DNA from: Pseudoduganella namucuonensis
Lineage (GTDB): Bacteria; Pseudomonadota; Gammaproteobacteria; Burkholderiales; Burkholderiaceae_D
Direction of reading: 5' to 3'
Length of the DNA stretch: 64,000 nucleotides
NCBI RefSeq assembly: GCF_900116645.1
Contig: NZ_FPBO01000001.1
Location: 380,416-444,415, forward strand
Of the stretch, positions 10,955-20,482 are shown piece after piece; within the stretch, counting starts at the first letter, position 1; each line of letters begins with the position of its first letter. Made by a program: the position numbers and the translations under genes. The notes beneath the pieces were generated by a model, which ran no database searches, was not told where the DNA came from, and saw nothing but the letters and a program-made list of their open reading frames with translations.

Positions 10955-11623
10955 ATGAGCAAAAAAACCGTCCTGCTGACCGGCTTCGAGCCCTTCAACA
11001 AAGAAACCATCAATCCCGCCTGGGAGGCGGTGCGCGCGCTGGACGGCTGGAGCGAGGAGGGCTTCACGGTCGCCGCGCGGCAGCTGCCCTGCGTGTTCGT
11101 GCTGGCCAACGAGGTGATGGCGCGGGCCATCGAGGAGCTGAACCCCAGCATCGTGATCGCGGTGGGGCAGGCGGGCGGGCGCTGCGACCTGTCCGTCGAG
11201 CGCGTGGCCATCAACATCGACGACGCGCCGATACTCGACAACCAGCAGCAGCAACTGGTGGACCAGGCGGTGGTGGAGGGCGGCCCGGCGGCCTACTTCT
11301 CCACCTTGCCCGTGAAGGCCATCGCGCGCGAGTTGCGCGCGGCGGGGCTGCCGGCGTCGGTGTCGCAGACGGCGGGCACCTTCGTGTGCAACCACGTGTT
11401 CTATGGCCTGATGCATGTGGCGGCCGAGCGCATGGAGCGTGGCGGCGTGGCGCCGATGCGGGCGGGCTTCATCCACATCCCCTACCTGCCGCGGCAGGCG
11501 GCCGCGCATCCGGGCGCGCCCAGCATGGCCCTGGCCGACATGGTGGAGGGATTGCGCGTGGCGGTGCGCACCGCGCTGGAGGTCGAATCCGACGTCCGCT
11601 ACGCCGGCGGCGCCACGCACTAA
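10955..11623 (+). CDS. pcp: Pyroglutamyl-peptidase I
   Basis: A cytoplasmic cysteine peptidase of 222 residues (family C15) that removes N-terminal pyroglutamate from peptides. The catalytic triad is visible: E82 in the block after GQAGGR, C145 in [11 protein letters not shown] and H174 in GFIHIPYLP. Length and motifs match the family. It follows DUF979 by 13 bases, so the three genes form one operon, probably for import and cleavage of pyroglutamyl compounds. Confidence 0.95.
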   Translation: MSKKTVLLTGFEPFNKETINPAWEAVRALDGWSEEGFTVAARQLPCVFVLANEVMARAIEELNPSIVIAVGQAGGRCDLSVERVAINIDDAPILDNQQQQLVDQAVVEGGPAAYFSTLPVKAIARELRAAGLPASVSQTAGTFVCNHVFYGLMHVAAERMERGGVAPMRAGFIHIPYLPRQAAAHPGAPSMALADMVEGLRVAVRTALEVESDVRYAGGATH

Positions 11624-11685
11624 AACCAGGGGCAGAATCTGGGGTCAGACCCAGCGGGTCTGACCCCGGCAGTTGCTTTTGGTTT
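11622..11685. repeat. Palindromic intergenic element, copy 1
   Basis: Inner arms GGGGTCAGACCC (11641-11652) and GGGTCTGACCCC (11656-11667) are separated by three bases. Outer arms AAACCA (11623-11628) and TGGTTT (11680-11685) close the element. It fills the gap between convergent pcp and the LysR gene. Related elements occur at six other places in the window. Confidence 0.85.
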
Positions 11686-12583
11686 ATGCCGCGGGTTTCA
11701 GGATGTTCAGGAACGCGCGCACCACGGGCGCGTCGTCCAGGGTGGTGTAGGTGATGTACAGGTTCGCCGACGGCGGATTGGTGCGGATCGGCACGAACAC
11801 CACGCCCGGCCAGCCGATGCGGCTCGTGGTCTCGGGCAGCAGGGTCACGCCCAGCCCGGCGCCCACCATGGCCAGCAGCGTTTGCGGCTCGTTGGCCTCC
11901 TGGAAGATCTGCGGCTCGAAGCCGGCCTTCACGCAGCACTGGAGCAGGTAGCGCGGGAAGGGCGACTTGTCGAGCGCCAGCGTCAGCATCGGCTCGTGGG
12001 CGATGTCCATCAGCTCGATCGCCTCCTGCTTGGCCAGCGGATGGTGCTCGTTGATCGCCACGCACACGTTCTCGCGGAAGCATAGTTCCTGGCGCAGGTT
12101 GTCGTGCCGCAGCTCGTCGTCGCTCAGCTTGGGCTCGCGCCAGAAACCGACGTCGATCTGCTTGGAGCGCAGCGCCTCGTATTGCACCGTGGGGCCGAAT
12201 TCGTGGATGGTCCACGTCACGCGCGGGAACTTGCTCTGGAATTCCTCCAGCATGCTGGGGATGGGCCCCCACATCGCCGAACCCACGATGCCCACCCGCA
12301 GCCGGCCCACCTCGCCGCGGTCGATCTGGCGGATGGTGTCGATCGTCATGCGCATCTTCGCCAGCAGGTCCGAGGCCTCGACCATCAGCGCCTTGCCCGC
12401 CACGGTCAGTTCGAAGGTGCGCGTGGTGCGCGCGAACAGGCGCACACCCAGTTCGCTCTCCAGCTTCATGATCTGCTGGCTCAGGGGCGGCTGCGAGATG
12501 TGCAGCCGCTCGGCGGCGCGGCTGAAACTCTTTTCCTCGGCGACGGCGAGGAAGTACTTTAACTGCTTGAGGTCGATGGACAT
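11684..12583 (-). CDS. LysR family transcriptional regulator
   Basis: A 299-residue LTTR. The N-terminal helix-turn-helix (residues about 5-62) contains LKYFLAVAEEKSFSRAAERL and ISQPPLSQQI, followed by a substrate-binding domain of the usual size. The ATG at 12583 is chosen because the protein then begins MSIDLKQLKYF, the normal LTTR start; the open frame upstream is antisense to psuG. It lies 29 bases after psuG on the same strand and is probably cotranscribed with psuK-psuG. Target and inducer are unknown; pseudouridine or nucleoside genes are candidates by position. Confidence 0.92.
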   Translation of the reverse strand: MSIDLKQLKYFLAVAEEKSFSRAAERLHISQPPLSQQIMKLESELGVRLFARTTRTFELTVAGKALMVEASDLLAKMRMTIDTIRQIDRGEVGRLRVGIVGSAMWGPIPSMLEEFQSKFPRVTWTIHEFGPTVQYEALRSKQIDVGFWREPKLSDDELRHDNLRQELCFRENVCVAINEHHPLAKQEAIELMDIAHEPMLTLALDKSPFPRYLLQCCVKAGFEPQIFQEANEPQTLLAMVGAGLGVTLLPETTSRIGWPGVVFVPIRTNPPSANLYITYTTLDDAPVVRAFLNILKPAA

Positions 12584-12612
12584 GGCAACGCTCTTCGGTC
12601 GATACGGCGGCT

Positions 12613-13533
<921 letters not shown>

Positions 13534-13537
13534 GGCG

Positions 13538-14677
13538 TCAGTCCTGCGGAATGGGGGAGGAGGCGAGGTCGGAGAATTCGTTGATCTCGTCGAGGATGTC
13601 GGCCGCCAGCAGCGGCGACACGGTGTCCGGGCTTTCCAGCGTCATGGCCGCCACCTTCAGGCCGCGCCGGCAGGCCAGCGTCATGTCGCCGTTGCCCTGG
13701 TATAGCGACCAGCAGACGCCGGCCGCGAAGGCGTCGCCGGCGCCGGTCACGTCCACCACGTCCACCCGCGGCGCGGGCAGCCAGGCCAGGCCGTCGGCGC
13801 TGGAGGCGGTGGTGTAGTACACGCCCTCGCCGCCGCAGGTGATGATCAGGTCCTGCGCGCCCTGGGCCCGCACTTCGCGGCAGGCGGACGCCATCTCGGC
13901 CTGCGTCACCAGCTTGCGGCCGACGCGGGTTTCGAGTTCGCCCTGGTTCAGTATCAGCAGGCGCAGGCCGCGCAGGTCGGCCGGCAGGCGCGCCATCTTC
14001 GGCTGCGACACGGCCACCACCACCAGCGGCGCGGCGCCCATGCGGGCCTCCTCCAGCAGCGCCGCCATGCTGGCCAGCGGCAGGTTCATGTCCGCCACCA
14101 CCATGGAGGCGGCGATGCGCTGCGGCGCGCGGCTGGACAGGAATTCGGGCGTGAGCTGGTCGTACAGGGCCATGTCGGCCAAGGCCAGCACCATCTCGCC
14201 GCGCTCGTCCAGCACGGCGGTGTAGGTGCCGCTGTAGGTGTTGGGCAGTTTCAGGCTGCCGCGCGTGTCCACGCCGGCCGCCTCCGCGTGCCGCTGCAGC
14301 GCCACGCCGGACGCGTCGTCGCCCACGGCGGTCAGCAGGGCGGCGGCGATGCCGAGGCGGGAGAGGTTTTCAGCGATGTTGCGTGCCACGCCGCCATGGA
14401 CTTCCTCGGCGGTGGCGGGATTGGAGGTGCCCATCTGCATGGGGTGGAGCGTGCGCAGCTTGCGGTCCAGGTTCGCAGCGCCTATACACATGATAGGGCG
14501 CTTGATCGGCAACACGTAGGCGCGGCCCAGCAGGCGGCGTTCCCTGATGAGACTGGCGATGTGGCCTGCCACGGCGGACCGTGACAGGCGCAGTTCTACC
14601 GCGAGGTCTTGCTGTGAAACAAAGGGGTTGGCCCGTATCAGTTCGTACAGCTGTTCTTTTTTGGAGAGGTCTGTCAC
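13538..14677 (-). CDS. psuK: Pseudouridine kinase with N-terminal winged helix
   Basis: A 379-residue PfkB-family sugar kinase that phosphorylates pseudouridine for PsuG. Residues about 1-55 form a winged helix-turn-helix ([25 protein letters not shown]), as in a subset of PfkB nucleoside kinases. The kinase domain begins near residue 68 ([11 protein letters not shown]) and carries the anion-hole motif [13 protein letters not shown] near residue 310. The HTH suggests that the enzyme also controls its own expression. Two copies of a 15-base repeat lie just upstream of its start (14690-14724) and are good candidate sites. Confidence 0.9.
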   Translation of the reverse strand: MTDLSKKEQLYELIRANPFVSQQDLAVELRLSRSAVAGHIASLIRERRLLGRAYVLPIKRPIMCIGAANLDRKLRTLHPMQMGTSNPATAEEVHGGVARNIAENLSRLGIAAALLTAVGDDASGVALQRHAEAAGVDTRGSLKLPNTYSGTYTAVLDERGEMVLALADMALYDQLTPEFLSSRAPQRIAASMVVADMNLPLASMAALLEEARMGAAPLVVVAVSQPKMARLPADLRGLRLLILNQGELETRVGRKLVTQAEMASACREVRAQGAQDLIITCGGEGVYYTTASSADGLAWLPAPRVDVVDVTGAGDAFAAGVCWSLYQGNGDMTLACRRGLKVAAMTLESPDTVSPLLAADILDEINEFSDLASSPIPQD

Positions 14678-14689
14678 GGTGTATGCCTT

Positions 14690-14724
14690 GTAAACATATG
14701 TCCGTCATCGTAAACATATGTTCG
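14690..14724. promoter_or_regulatory. Tandem operator-like repeats upstream of psuK
   Basis: GTAAACATATGTCCG (14690-14704) and GTAAACATATGTTCG (14710-14724) are direct repeats offset by exactly 20 bases, about two helical turns. Each contains the palindromic core ACATATGT. They lie 13-47 bases upstream of the psuK start. Confidence 0.55.
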
Positions 14725-14803
14725 TCCAGTGTCAATCGTGTGCTAATCGTCTAGAGTGCCCCCTCGATTTATATCACACTCGTATAAATACGCAAGAAAA
14801 ATG

Positions 14804-14821
14804 GTATTTGCCATACATATA
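14804..14821 (-). promoter_or_regulatory. Candidate operator: 18-nt motif shared with BMP/TonB-receptor region
   Basis: This is the exact reverse complement of 6701-6718. The GTAT-N5-ATAC inverted repeat lies at 14804-14816. A second small palindrome, CGTAT-AA-ATACG, lies just upstream at 14781-14792. Both sit in the divergent promoter region between psuK and the phosphorylase gene. Confidence 0.5.
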
Positions 14822-14906
14822 AACCATCATGCATAGTTACGGCTCCCTTAGTACGACATATCCCCAACAGCTCGTATACACCACCCCATATAAAACGAGG
14901 ATAACC

Positions 14907-15746
14907 ATGTCTAACAACGCTCCCTTCCAGGCCGCCGCACTCGTCCGTTCCCGCATGCCGGCGAACTTCGCGCCGCGCGTGGCGATGATCCTCGGTTCCG
15001 GCCTAGGCGTCCTGGCGGAGCAGATGGCGGACGCGGTGACCATCCCCTTCGACGAACTGCCCGGCTTCCCGATCAGCACCGTGCACGGCCACGCCGGCGC
15101 CATGGTGATCGGCACGCTGGCGGGCGTGCAGGTGGTGTGCCTGAAGGGCCGCGGCCACTTCTACGAGGGCTACGGCCTGGGCGTGATGACCTCCGCCGTG
15201 CGCACGCTGAAGCTGCTGGGCGTGGACTTCCTGTTCGTCACCAACGCCGCCGGTTCGCTGCGTCCGGAGGTGGACGCCGGTTCGCTGGTGGCGCTGACCG
15301 ACCATATTAACTTCCTGCCCGGCACGCCGATGATAGGCCCGAACGACGAGCGTTTCGGCCCGCGCTTCTTCAGCATGGCCAACGCCTACGACGCCGAGCT
15401 GCGCCAGCTGCTGAAGGACACCGCCGCCGGGAAGAACATCACCATCCACGAGGGCGTCTACATCGCCTACTCGGGCCCGAACTTCGAGACCCCGGCCGAG
15501 ATCCGCGCCTTCAAGACGCTGGGCGCCGATGTGGTGGGCATGTCGGTGGTGCCGGAAGTGGTGCCGGCGCGCCACTGCGGCTTGAAGGTGGTGGGCGTGT
15601 CCGTCATCACCAACTTGGCCGAGGGCCTGTCGCCGTTCCCGCTGTCCCACGAGCAGACGCTGAAATACGCGGCGGTGGGCGCCGAAAGCCTGATCAAGCT
15701 GATTCTGGGCTTCCTGGAAAACGTGGCCAAAACGCCGAAGGCGTAA
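14907..15746 (+). CDS. Purine-nucleoside phosphorylase (class I)
   Basis: A 279-residue enzyme splitting purine nucleosides with phosphate into base and (deoxy)ribose 1-phosphate. Visible family motifs are GSGLG (30-34), GHAGAMVIG, LFVTNAAGS, SGPNFETPAEI and the purine-contact segment SVITNLAEG. It is the trimeric, class I type, not DeoD. The ATG at 14907 is preferred over 14829 because CGAGGA lies six bases upstream and the extra 26 residues are not family-like. It is first in a plus-strand nucleoside catabolic series, and its product feeds DeoB. Confidence 0.93.
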   Translation: MSNNAPFQAAALVRSRMPANFAPRVAMILGSGLGVLAEQMADAVTIPFDELPGFPISTVHGHAGAMVIGTLAGVQVVCLKGRGHFYEGYGLGVMTSAVRTLKLLGVDFLFVTNAAGSLRPEVDAGSLVALTDHINFLPGTPMIGPNDERFGPRFFSMANAYDAELRQLLKDTAAGKNITIHEGVYIAYSGPNFETPAEIRAFKTLGADVVGMSVVPEVVPARHCGLKVVGVSVITNLAEGLSPFPLSHEQTLKYAAVGAESLIKLILGFLENVAKTPKA

Positions 15747-15754
15747 AGAATAAG

Positions 15755-15771
15755 GGGCGGCTGGACCGCCC
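15755..15771 (+). terminator. Small hairpin between PNP and deoB
   Basis: GGGCGG and CCGCCC arms with a five-base loop are followed by TTGCGCTTTATT, starting eight bases after the PNP stop. It could be a weak terminator or a processing hairpin. Confidence 0.5.
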
Positions 15772-15817
15772 TTGCGCTTTATTCGGCCTACACTATCTTT
15801 TTTGAGCGAGCCTGATC

Positions 15818-17011
15818 ATGTCACGCGCATTCATCCTCCTGCTGGACTCCTTCGGCCTGGGCGCGACCCCGGACGCAGGCAAATACGGCGACGCCGCCAC
15901 CAACACCTTCGGCCACATCGCCGCCTGGGCCGCCAGGGAGGGCAAGCCCATGGACCTGCCCAATATGGAAAAGCTGGGCCTCGCGGCCGCCGCGCACACC
16001 GCCTGCGGCCAGTGGGCCGAGGGCTTCGCGCTGCGCGAGGGCTTCACCGCCGCCTACGGCGCGGCGCGCGAACAGTCCACCGGCAAGGACACGCAGAGCG
16101 GCCACTGGGAAATCGCCGGCGTGCCGGTGCTGTTCGACTGGGGCTACTTCCCCAAGACCGCGCCGTCCTTCCCGCAAGAGCTGACCGACAAGCTGCAAGC
16201 GTTGACCGGCGTGCCCGGCTTCCTGGGCAACCGCCACGCCTCCGGCACCACCGTCATCAACCAGCTGGGCGACGAACACGTGGCGACCGGCAAGCCGATT
16301 CTCTACACCTCCGCCGACTCGGTGCTGCAGATCGCCGCGCACGAAGAGCACTTCGGCCTGGAGCGCCTGTACGACATGTGCGAGAAGGCCTATGAGCTGG
16401 TCAAGCCCTACAACATCGGCCGCATCATCGCGCGTCCCTTCGTGGGGGCCAACGGCGACTACAAGCGCACGGCCAACCGCCACGACTACGCCGTTCCGCC
16501 GCACGCTCCCACGCTGCTGGACCACGTGAAGGACGCTGGCGGCGAGGTGATCGCGCTGGGCAAGATCAGCGACATCTACGCCGGCAAGGGCGTGAGCCGC
16601 GTGGTCAAGGGCGTGGACAACATGGCCTTGTTCGACGCGCTGTTGAAGGTGGAGGGCGAGGCGGGCGACAAGTCGCTGACCTTCGTGAACTTCGTCGACT
16701 TCGACCAGTCCTTCGGCCACCGCCGCGACGTGGCCGGCTATTCGAACGCGCTGCACGAGATGGACGCGCGCCTGCCAGAATTCATGGCCAGGCTGAAGCC
16801 GGGCGACCTGTGCGTGATCACCGCCGACCATGGCTGCGATCCGACCTCGCCCGGTTCCGACCACACGCGCGAGCACATCCCCGTGATCTTCTTCGGTCCC
16901 GGCGTGCAAGGCCGCGCGCTCGGCGTCTCCGACACCTTCTCGGACATCGGCCAGACCATCGCGCACCACCTCGGCGTGCAACCCCTTTCCAACGGAACCA
17001 ACCTGCTATGA
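15818..17011 (+). CDS. deoB: Phosphopentomutase
   Basis: A 397-residue alkaline-phosphatase-superfamily metalloenzyme converting (deoxy)ribose 1-phosphate to the 5-phosphate. Metal and catalytic blocks are visible: LLLDSFGLGATPDA at the N-terminus, DTQSGHWE near 90, SGTTVINQLGDEH near 142, and VITADHGCDPTSPGSDHTRE with HIPVIFFG near the C-terminus. Length matches E. coli DeoB. Its stop overlaps the deoC start (ATGA), indicating coupled translation. Confidence 0.96.
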   Translation: MSRAFILLLDSFGLGATPDAGKYGDAATNTFGHIAAWAAREGKPMDLPNMEKLGLAAAAHTACGQWAEGFALREGFTAAYGAAREQSTGKDTQSGHWEIAGVPVLFDWGYFPKTAPSFPQELTDKLQALTGVPGFLGNRHASGTTVINQLGDEHVATGKPILYTSADSVLQIAAHEEHFGLERLYDMCEKAYELVKPYNIGRIIARPFVGANGDYKRTANRHDYAVPPHAPTLLDHVKDAGGEVIALGKISDIYAGKGVSRVVKGVDNMALFDALLKVEGEAGDKSLTFVNFVDFDQSFGHRRDVAGYSNALHEMDARLPEFMARLKPGDLCVITADHGCDPTSPGSDHTREHIPVIFFGPGVQGRALGVSDTFSDIGQTIAHHLGVQPLSNGTNLL

Positions 17012-17964
17012 CCATCGTGACCGATTTCAAACGCAACGAGGCGATGCCGCTCGACCTGGGCTGGCTGAACCACATCCATGTGAACAAGGCAGCGGCCGAC
17101 CGCCGCGCCGCGTCGCTGGCGAACCGCCGCACCGTGAAGAAAGAGTACCAGGCCGCGTGGCTGGTGAAGGCCATCGGCCTGATCGACCTGACCACGCTGT
17201 CCGGCGACGACACGCCGGGCCGCGTCGAGCGCCTGTGCATGAAGGCCATGCGCCCGCTGCGTTCGGATCTGGTGGAGGCGCTGGGCATCGCCAACGTGAG
17301 CACCGGCGCGGTCTGCGTCTACCACGAGATGATCACGCCGGCCGTCAAGGTGCTGCAGGGCCGCCTGCCCATCGCCGCCGTGTCCACCGGCTTCCCGGCC
17401 GGCCTGACCAGCATGGAAACCAAGGTGCGCGAGATCGAGCTGAGCGTGGCCGCCGGCGCCTCCGAGATCGACATCGTCATCACCCGCCAGCACGTGTTGA
17501 CCGGCAACTGGCAGGCGCTGTACGACGAGATGGTGGCCTACCGCCAGGCCTGCGGCGACGCGCACGTGAAGGCCATCCTGGCCACCGGCGAGCTGACGAC
17601 GCTGGAGAACGTGGCCAAGGCCTCGTGGGTGTGCATGATGGCGGGCGCGGACTTCATCAAGACCTCGACCGGCAAGGAGGGCGTGAACGCCACCATTCCC
17701 GTGTCGCTGGTGATGGTGCGCGCCATCCGCGAGTACTACGAGCGGACCGGCTTCATGATCGGCTACAAGCCGGCCGGCGGCGTGGGCACGGCCAAGGCCG
17801 CGCTGCAGTACATGACCGTGATGAAGGAGGAACTGGGCAACGAGTGGCTGGAGCCGCACCTGTTCCGCATCGGCGCATCGAGCCTGCTGACGGACATCGA
17901 GCGCCAGCTCGAGCACTACGTCACCGGCAACTACTCGGCCGCCCACCGTCACGCGCAACCTTAA
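17008..17964 (+). CDS. deoC: Deoxyribose-phosphate aldolase
   Basis: A 318-residue class I aldolase cleaving 2-deoxyribose 5-phosphate into glyceraldehyde 3-phosphate and acetaldehyde. The Schiff-base lysine is K218 in ADFIKTSTGKEG and the second active-site lysine is K254 in GYKPAGGVG. It is the longer DeoC form, with about 50 extra N-terminal residues compared with E. coli. The ATG at 17008 overlaps the deoB stop. The acetaldehyde product is probably handled by the aldehyde dehydrogenase encoded 13 bases downstream. Confidence 0.95.
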   Translation: MTIVTDFKRNEAMPLDLGWLNHIHVNKAAADRRAASLANRRTVKKEYQAAWLVKAIGLIDLTTLSGDDTPGRVERLCMKAMRPLRSDLVEALGIANVSTGAVCVYHEMITPAVKVLQGRLPIAAVSTGFPAGLTSMETKVREIELSVAAGASEIDIVITRQHVLTGNWQALYDEMVAYRQACGDAHVKAILATGELTTLENVAKASWVCMMAGADFIKTSTGKEGVNATIPVSLVMVRAIREYYERTGFMIGYKPAGGVGTAKAALQYMTVMKEELGNEWLEPHLFRIGASSLLTDIERQLEHYVTGNYSAAHRHAQP

Positions 17965-17977
17965 TCACGGATTCGTC

Positions 17978-20362
17978 ATGCCAACTATCAACGAGATTCT
18001 CAACACCATGGAATACGGCCCGGCACCAGAAAGCCAGAAAGAAGCGCAAGCGTGGCTGGAACAGAAGGGCCGCGCCTTCGGCCTGTTCATCGACAACGCC
18101 TGGAGCGAGGCCGGCGAGCTGTTCGCGTCGAACAACCCGGCCGACGGCAAGCAACTGGCCGAACTGACCCAGGCCACGGCCGCCGACGTGGACCGCGCCG
18201 TGCGGGCCGCGCGCCGCGCGCAGCCGGGCTGGCAGGGCCTGGGCGGCCATGGCCGCGCCAAGATCCTGTACGCCATCGCGCGCCTGATGCAAAAGCACGC
18301 GCGCCTGTTCGCCGTGCTGGAGACGCTGGACAACGGCAAGACCATCCGCGAAACCCGCGACGCCGACCTGCCGCTGGTGGCGCGCCACTTCTACTACCAC
18401 GCCGGCTGGGCCCAGCTGCAGGAAGAGGAGTTCGCCAACCACCGTCCGGTGGGCGTGGTCGGCCAGATCGTGCCATGGAACTTCCCGCTGCTGATGCTGG
18501 CGTGGAAAATCGCGCCGGCGCTGGCCGCCGGTAACACGGTCGTCTTCAAGCCCGCCGAATTCACCTCGCTGAGCGCCATGCTGTTCGCCGACATCTGCGT
18601 GCAAGCCGGCGTGCCGGCCGGCGTGGTCAACATCGTCACCGGCGACGGCCGCGTGGGCGAGGCCATCGTCAACCACGCGGGCATCGACAAGCTGGCCTTC
18701 ACCGGCTCCACCGAAGTGGGCCGCCTGATCCGCCAGGCCACCGCCGGCAGCGGCAAGAAGCTGTCGCTGGAATTGGGCGGCAAGTCGCCCTTCATCGTGT
18801 TCGAGGACGCCGACCTGGACGCCGCCGTCGAGGGCCTGGTCGATTCGATCTGGTTCAACCAGGGCCAGGTCTGCTGCGCCGGTTCGCGCCTGCTGGTGCA
18901 GGAATCGGTGGAGGAGCGCTTCCTGGCCAAGCTGCGCGCGCGCATGGACAACCTGCGCCTCGGCTCGCCGCTGGACAAGTCGATGGACATCGGCGCCCTG
19001 GTCGATCCGGTGCAGCGCCAGCGCATCCACGGCTTGGTGGAATCGGCGCGCGCCGAGGGCTGCTCCGTGTATCAGCCGGCCGGCTGCGAATTGCCGGCCG
19101 ACGGCTCATGGTTCCCGCCCACGCTGATCACCGGCGCGTCCACTTCCGCCGCCGTGGCGCAGGCCGAGATCTTCGGCCCGGTGCTGGTGGCGATGAGCTT
19201 CCGCACCCCGCCCGAGGCGGTGCAGCTGGCCAACAACACCGTGTACGGCCTGGCCTCCTGCGTGTGGACCGAGAACATCTCGCTGGCGCTGGACGTGGCG
19301 CCGCAGATCAAGGCCGGCGTGGTGTGGATCAACACCGCCAACCAGTTCGACGCGGCCTGCGGCTTCGGCGGCTACCGCGAATCCGGCTACGGCCGCGAGG
19401 GCGGCCGCGAAGGCATGTATGAATACCTGGTGCCCGTGTCGGAGGACGCGCGTCCCGCCGCGCCGGTGCCGACGGCGCCGGCCAAGGCCAAATCGGCCGC
19501 GCCGGCCGGCGACGTGTTCGCGATCGACCGCACCGCCAAGCTGTACATCGGCGGCAAGCAGGCCCGCCCGGACGGTGCCTACAGCCGCGCCGTGCACGGC
19601 GCGGACGGCGGCTTCCTCGGCGAAGTGGGCGAGGGCAACCGCAAGGACATCCGCAACGCCGTGGAAGCGGCGCACAAGGCCACCGGCTGGACCAAGGCCA
19701 CCGCGCACAACCGCGCGCAGGTGCTGTACTACATCGCCGAGAACCTGGCGGCGCGCGGCGGCGAGTTCGCGGCGCGTATCGCGGCCATGACGGGCGCCGG
19801 GAATCCCGAGAAAGAGGTACAAGCTTCCGTCGAGCGCCTGTTCTACTGGGCGGCGTGGGCCGACAAGTACGACGGCCTGGCGCACCAGCCGCCGATGCAC
19901 GGGATCACCGTGGCGCTGAACGAGGCGATCGGCGTGATCGGCATCGTGGCGCCGAACGAGAACCCGCTGCTGGGCCTGGTCTCGCTGGTGGCGCCGGCCA
20001 TCGCCGTGGGCAACCGGGTGGTGGTGGTGCCGTCCGAGGCGCATCCGCTGTCGGCGACGGACCTGTACCAGGTGTTCGACACCTCGGATCTGCCGGACGG
20101 CGTGGTCAACATCGTCACCGGTTCGGCGGACGAACTGGCGCGCACGCTGGCCTCGCACTCGGACGTGGACGCCGTGTGGCGCCACGACGGTTCGGCCGAG
20201 GGCTGCGCGGAAGTGGAGCGGTTGTCGGCGGCGTCGCTGAAGCGCACCTGGACCGGCGGCGCCAAGGGGCGCGACTGGTACAGCACCGCGCAGGCGGGCG
20301 GCCGCGCCGTGCTGGCGCACGCGTCGCAGGTGAAGAACATCTGGATTCCGTACGGCGTGTAA
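17978..20362 (+). CDS. Two-domain aldehyde dehydrogenase (ALDH16-like)
   Basis: A 794-residue protein with two ALDH folds in tandem. The first (about 30-485) is complete: PWNFPLLM near 165, GSTEVGR near 245, the general-base glutamate in LELGGKSP, and catalytic C299 in FNQGQVCCAGSR. After an Ala/Pro/Lys linker (about 487-510) comes a second, shorter ALDH-like domain (about 520-794) that keeps the N-terminal part of the fold (GVIGIVAPNENPLLG) but has no catalytic cysteine block. This is the architecture of ALDH16; bacterial members retain the N-terminal cysteine. In the deo context it most likely oxidises acetaldehyde from DeoC to acetate, which is inference. Confidence 0.9.
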   Translation: MPTINEILNTMEYGPAPESQKEAQAWLEQKGRAFGLFIDNAWSEAGELFASNNPADGKQLAELTQATAADVDRAVRAARRAQPGWQGLGGHGRAKILYAIARLMQKHARLFAVLETLDNGKTIRETRDADLPLVARHFYYHAGWAQLQEEEFANHRPVGVVGQIVPWNFPLLMLAWKIAPALAAGNTVVFKPAEFTSLSAMLFADICVQAGVPAGVVNIVTGDGRVGEAIVNHAGIDKLAFTGSTEVGRLIRQATAGSGKKLSLELGGKSPFIVFEDADLDAAVEGLVDSIWFNQGQVCCAGSRLLVQESVEERFLAKLRARMDNLRLGSPLDKSMDIGALVDPVQRQRIHGLVESARAEGCSVYQPAGCELPADGSWFPPTLITGASTSAAVAQAEIFGPVLVAMSFRTPPEAVQLANNTVYGLASCVWTENISLALDVAPQIKAGVVWINTANQFDAACGFGGYRESGYGREGGREGMYEYLVPVSEDARPAAPVPTAPAKAKSAAPAGDVFAIDRTAKLYIGGKQARPDGAYSRAVHGADGGFLGEVGEGNRKDIRNAVEAAHKATGWTKATAHNRAQVLYYIAENLAARGGEFAARIAAMTGAGNPEKEVQASVERLFYWAAWADKYDGLAHQPPMHGITVALNEAIGVIGIVAPNENPLLGLVSLVAPAIAVGNRVVVVPSEAHPLSATDLYQVFDTSDLPDGVVNIVTGSADELARTLASHSDVDAVWRHDGSAEGCAEVERLSAASLKRTWTGGAKGRDWYSTAQAGGRAVLAHASQVKNIWIPYGV

Positions 20363-20406
20363 ACCAACGGCAAATGCCGGGGTCGGACCCGTTGGGTCCG
20401 ACCCCG
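20361..20406. repeat. Palindromic intergenic element, copy 2
   Basis: Inner arms CGGGGTCGGACCC (20378-20390) and GGGTCCGACCCCG (20394-20406) with a three-base spacer form a variant with compensating base changes in both arms. The left outer end AAACCAA (20361-20367) begins inside the ALDH stop codon (20360-20362). The right outer end has decayed. It lies between the ALDH gene and deoA. Confidence 0.75.
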
Positions 20407-20482
20407 CACCCGGGCCGCAGCTCAGTCGCGCAAGCGATTTGGGTTCGCGGCCCAAGTACCTTACAAAACCGAGAAAAAAACC

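Noticed and set aside
11641..11667. GGGGTCAGACCC palindromes considered as plain transcription terminators
   Set aside because: None is followed by a T-tract, several lie inside apparent operons and they share outer repeats, so a dispersed element is the better description.
19500..20362. Second ALDH domain considered as a decayed pseudogene
   Set aside because: The reading frame is continuous and the two-domain layout without a second catalytic cysteine is the normal ALDH16 architecture.
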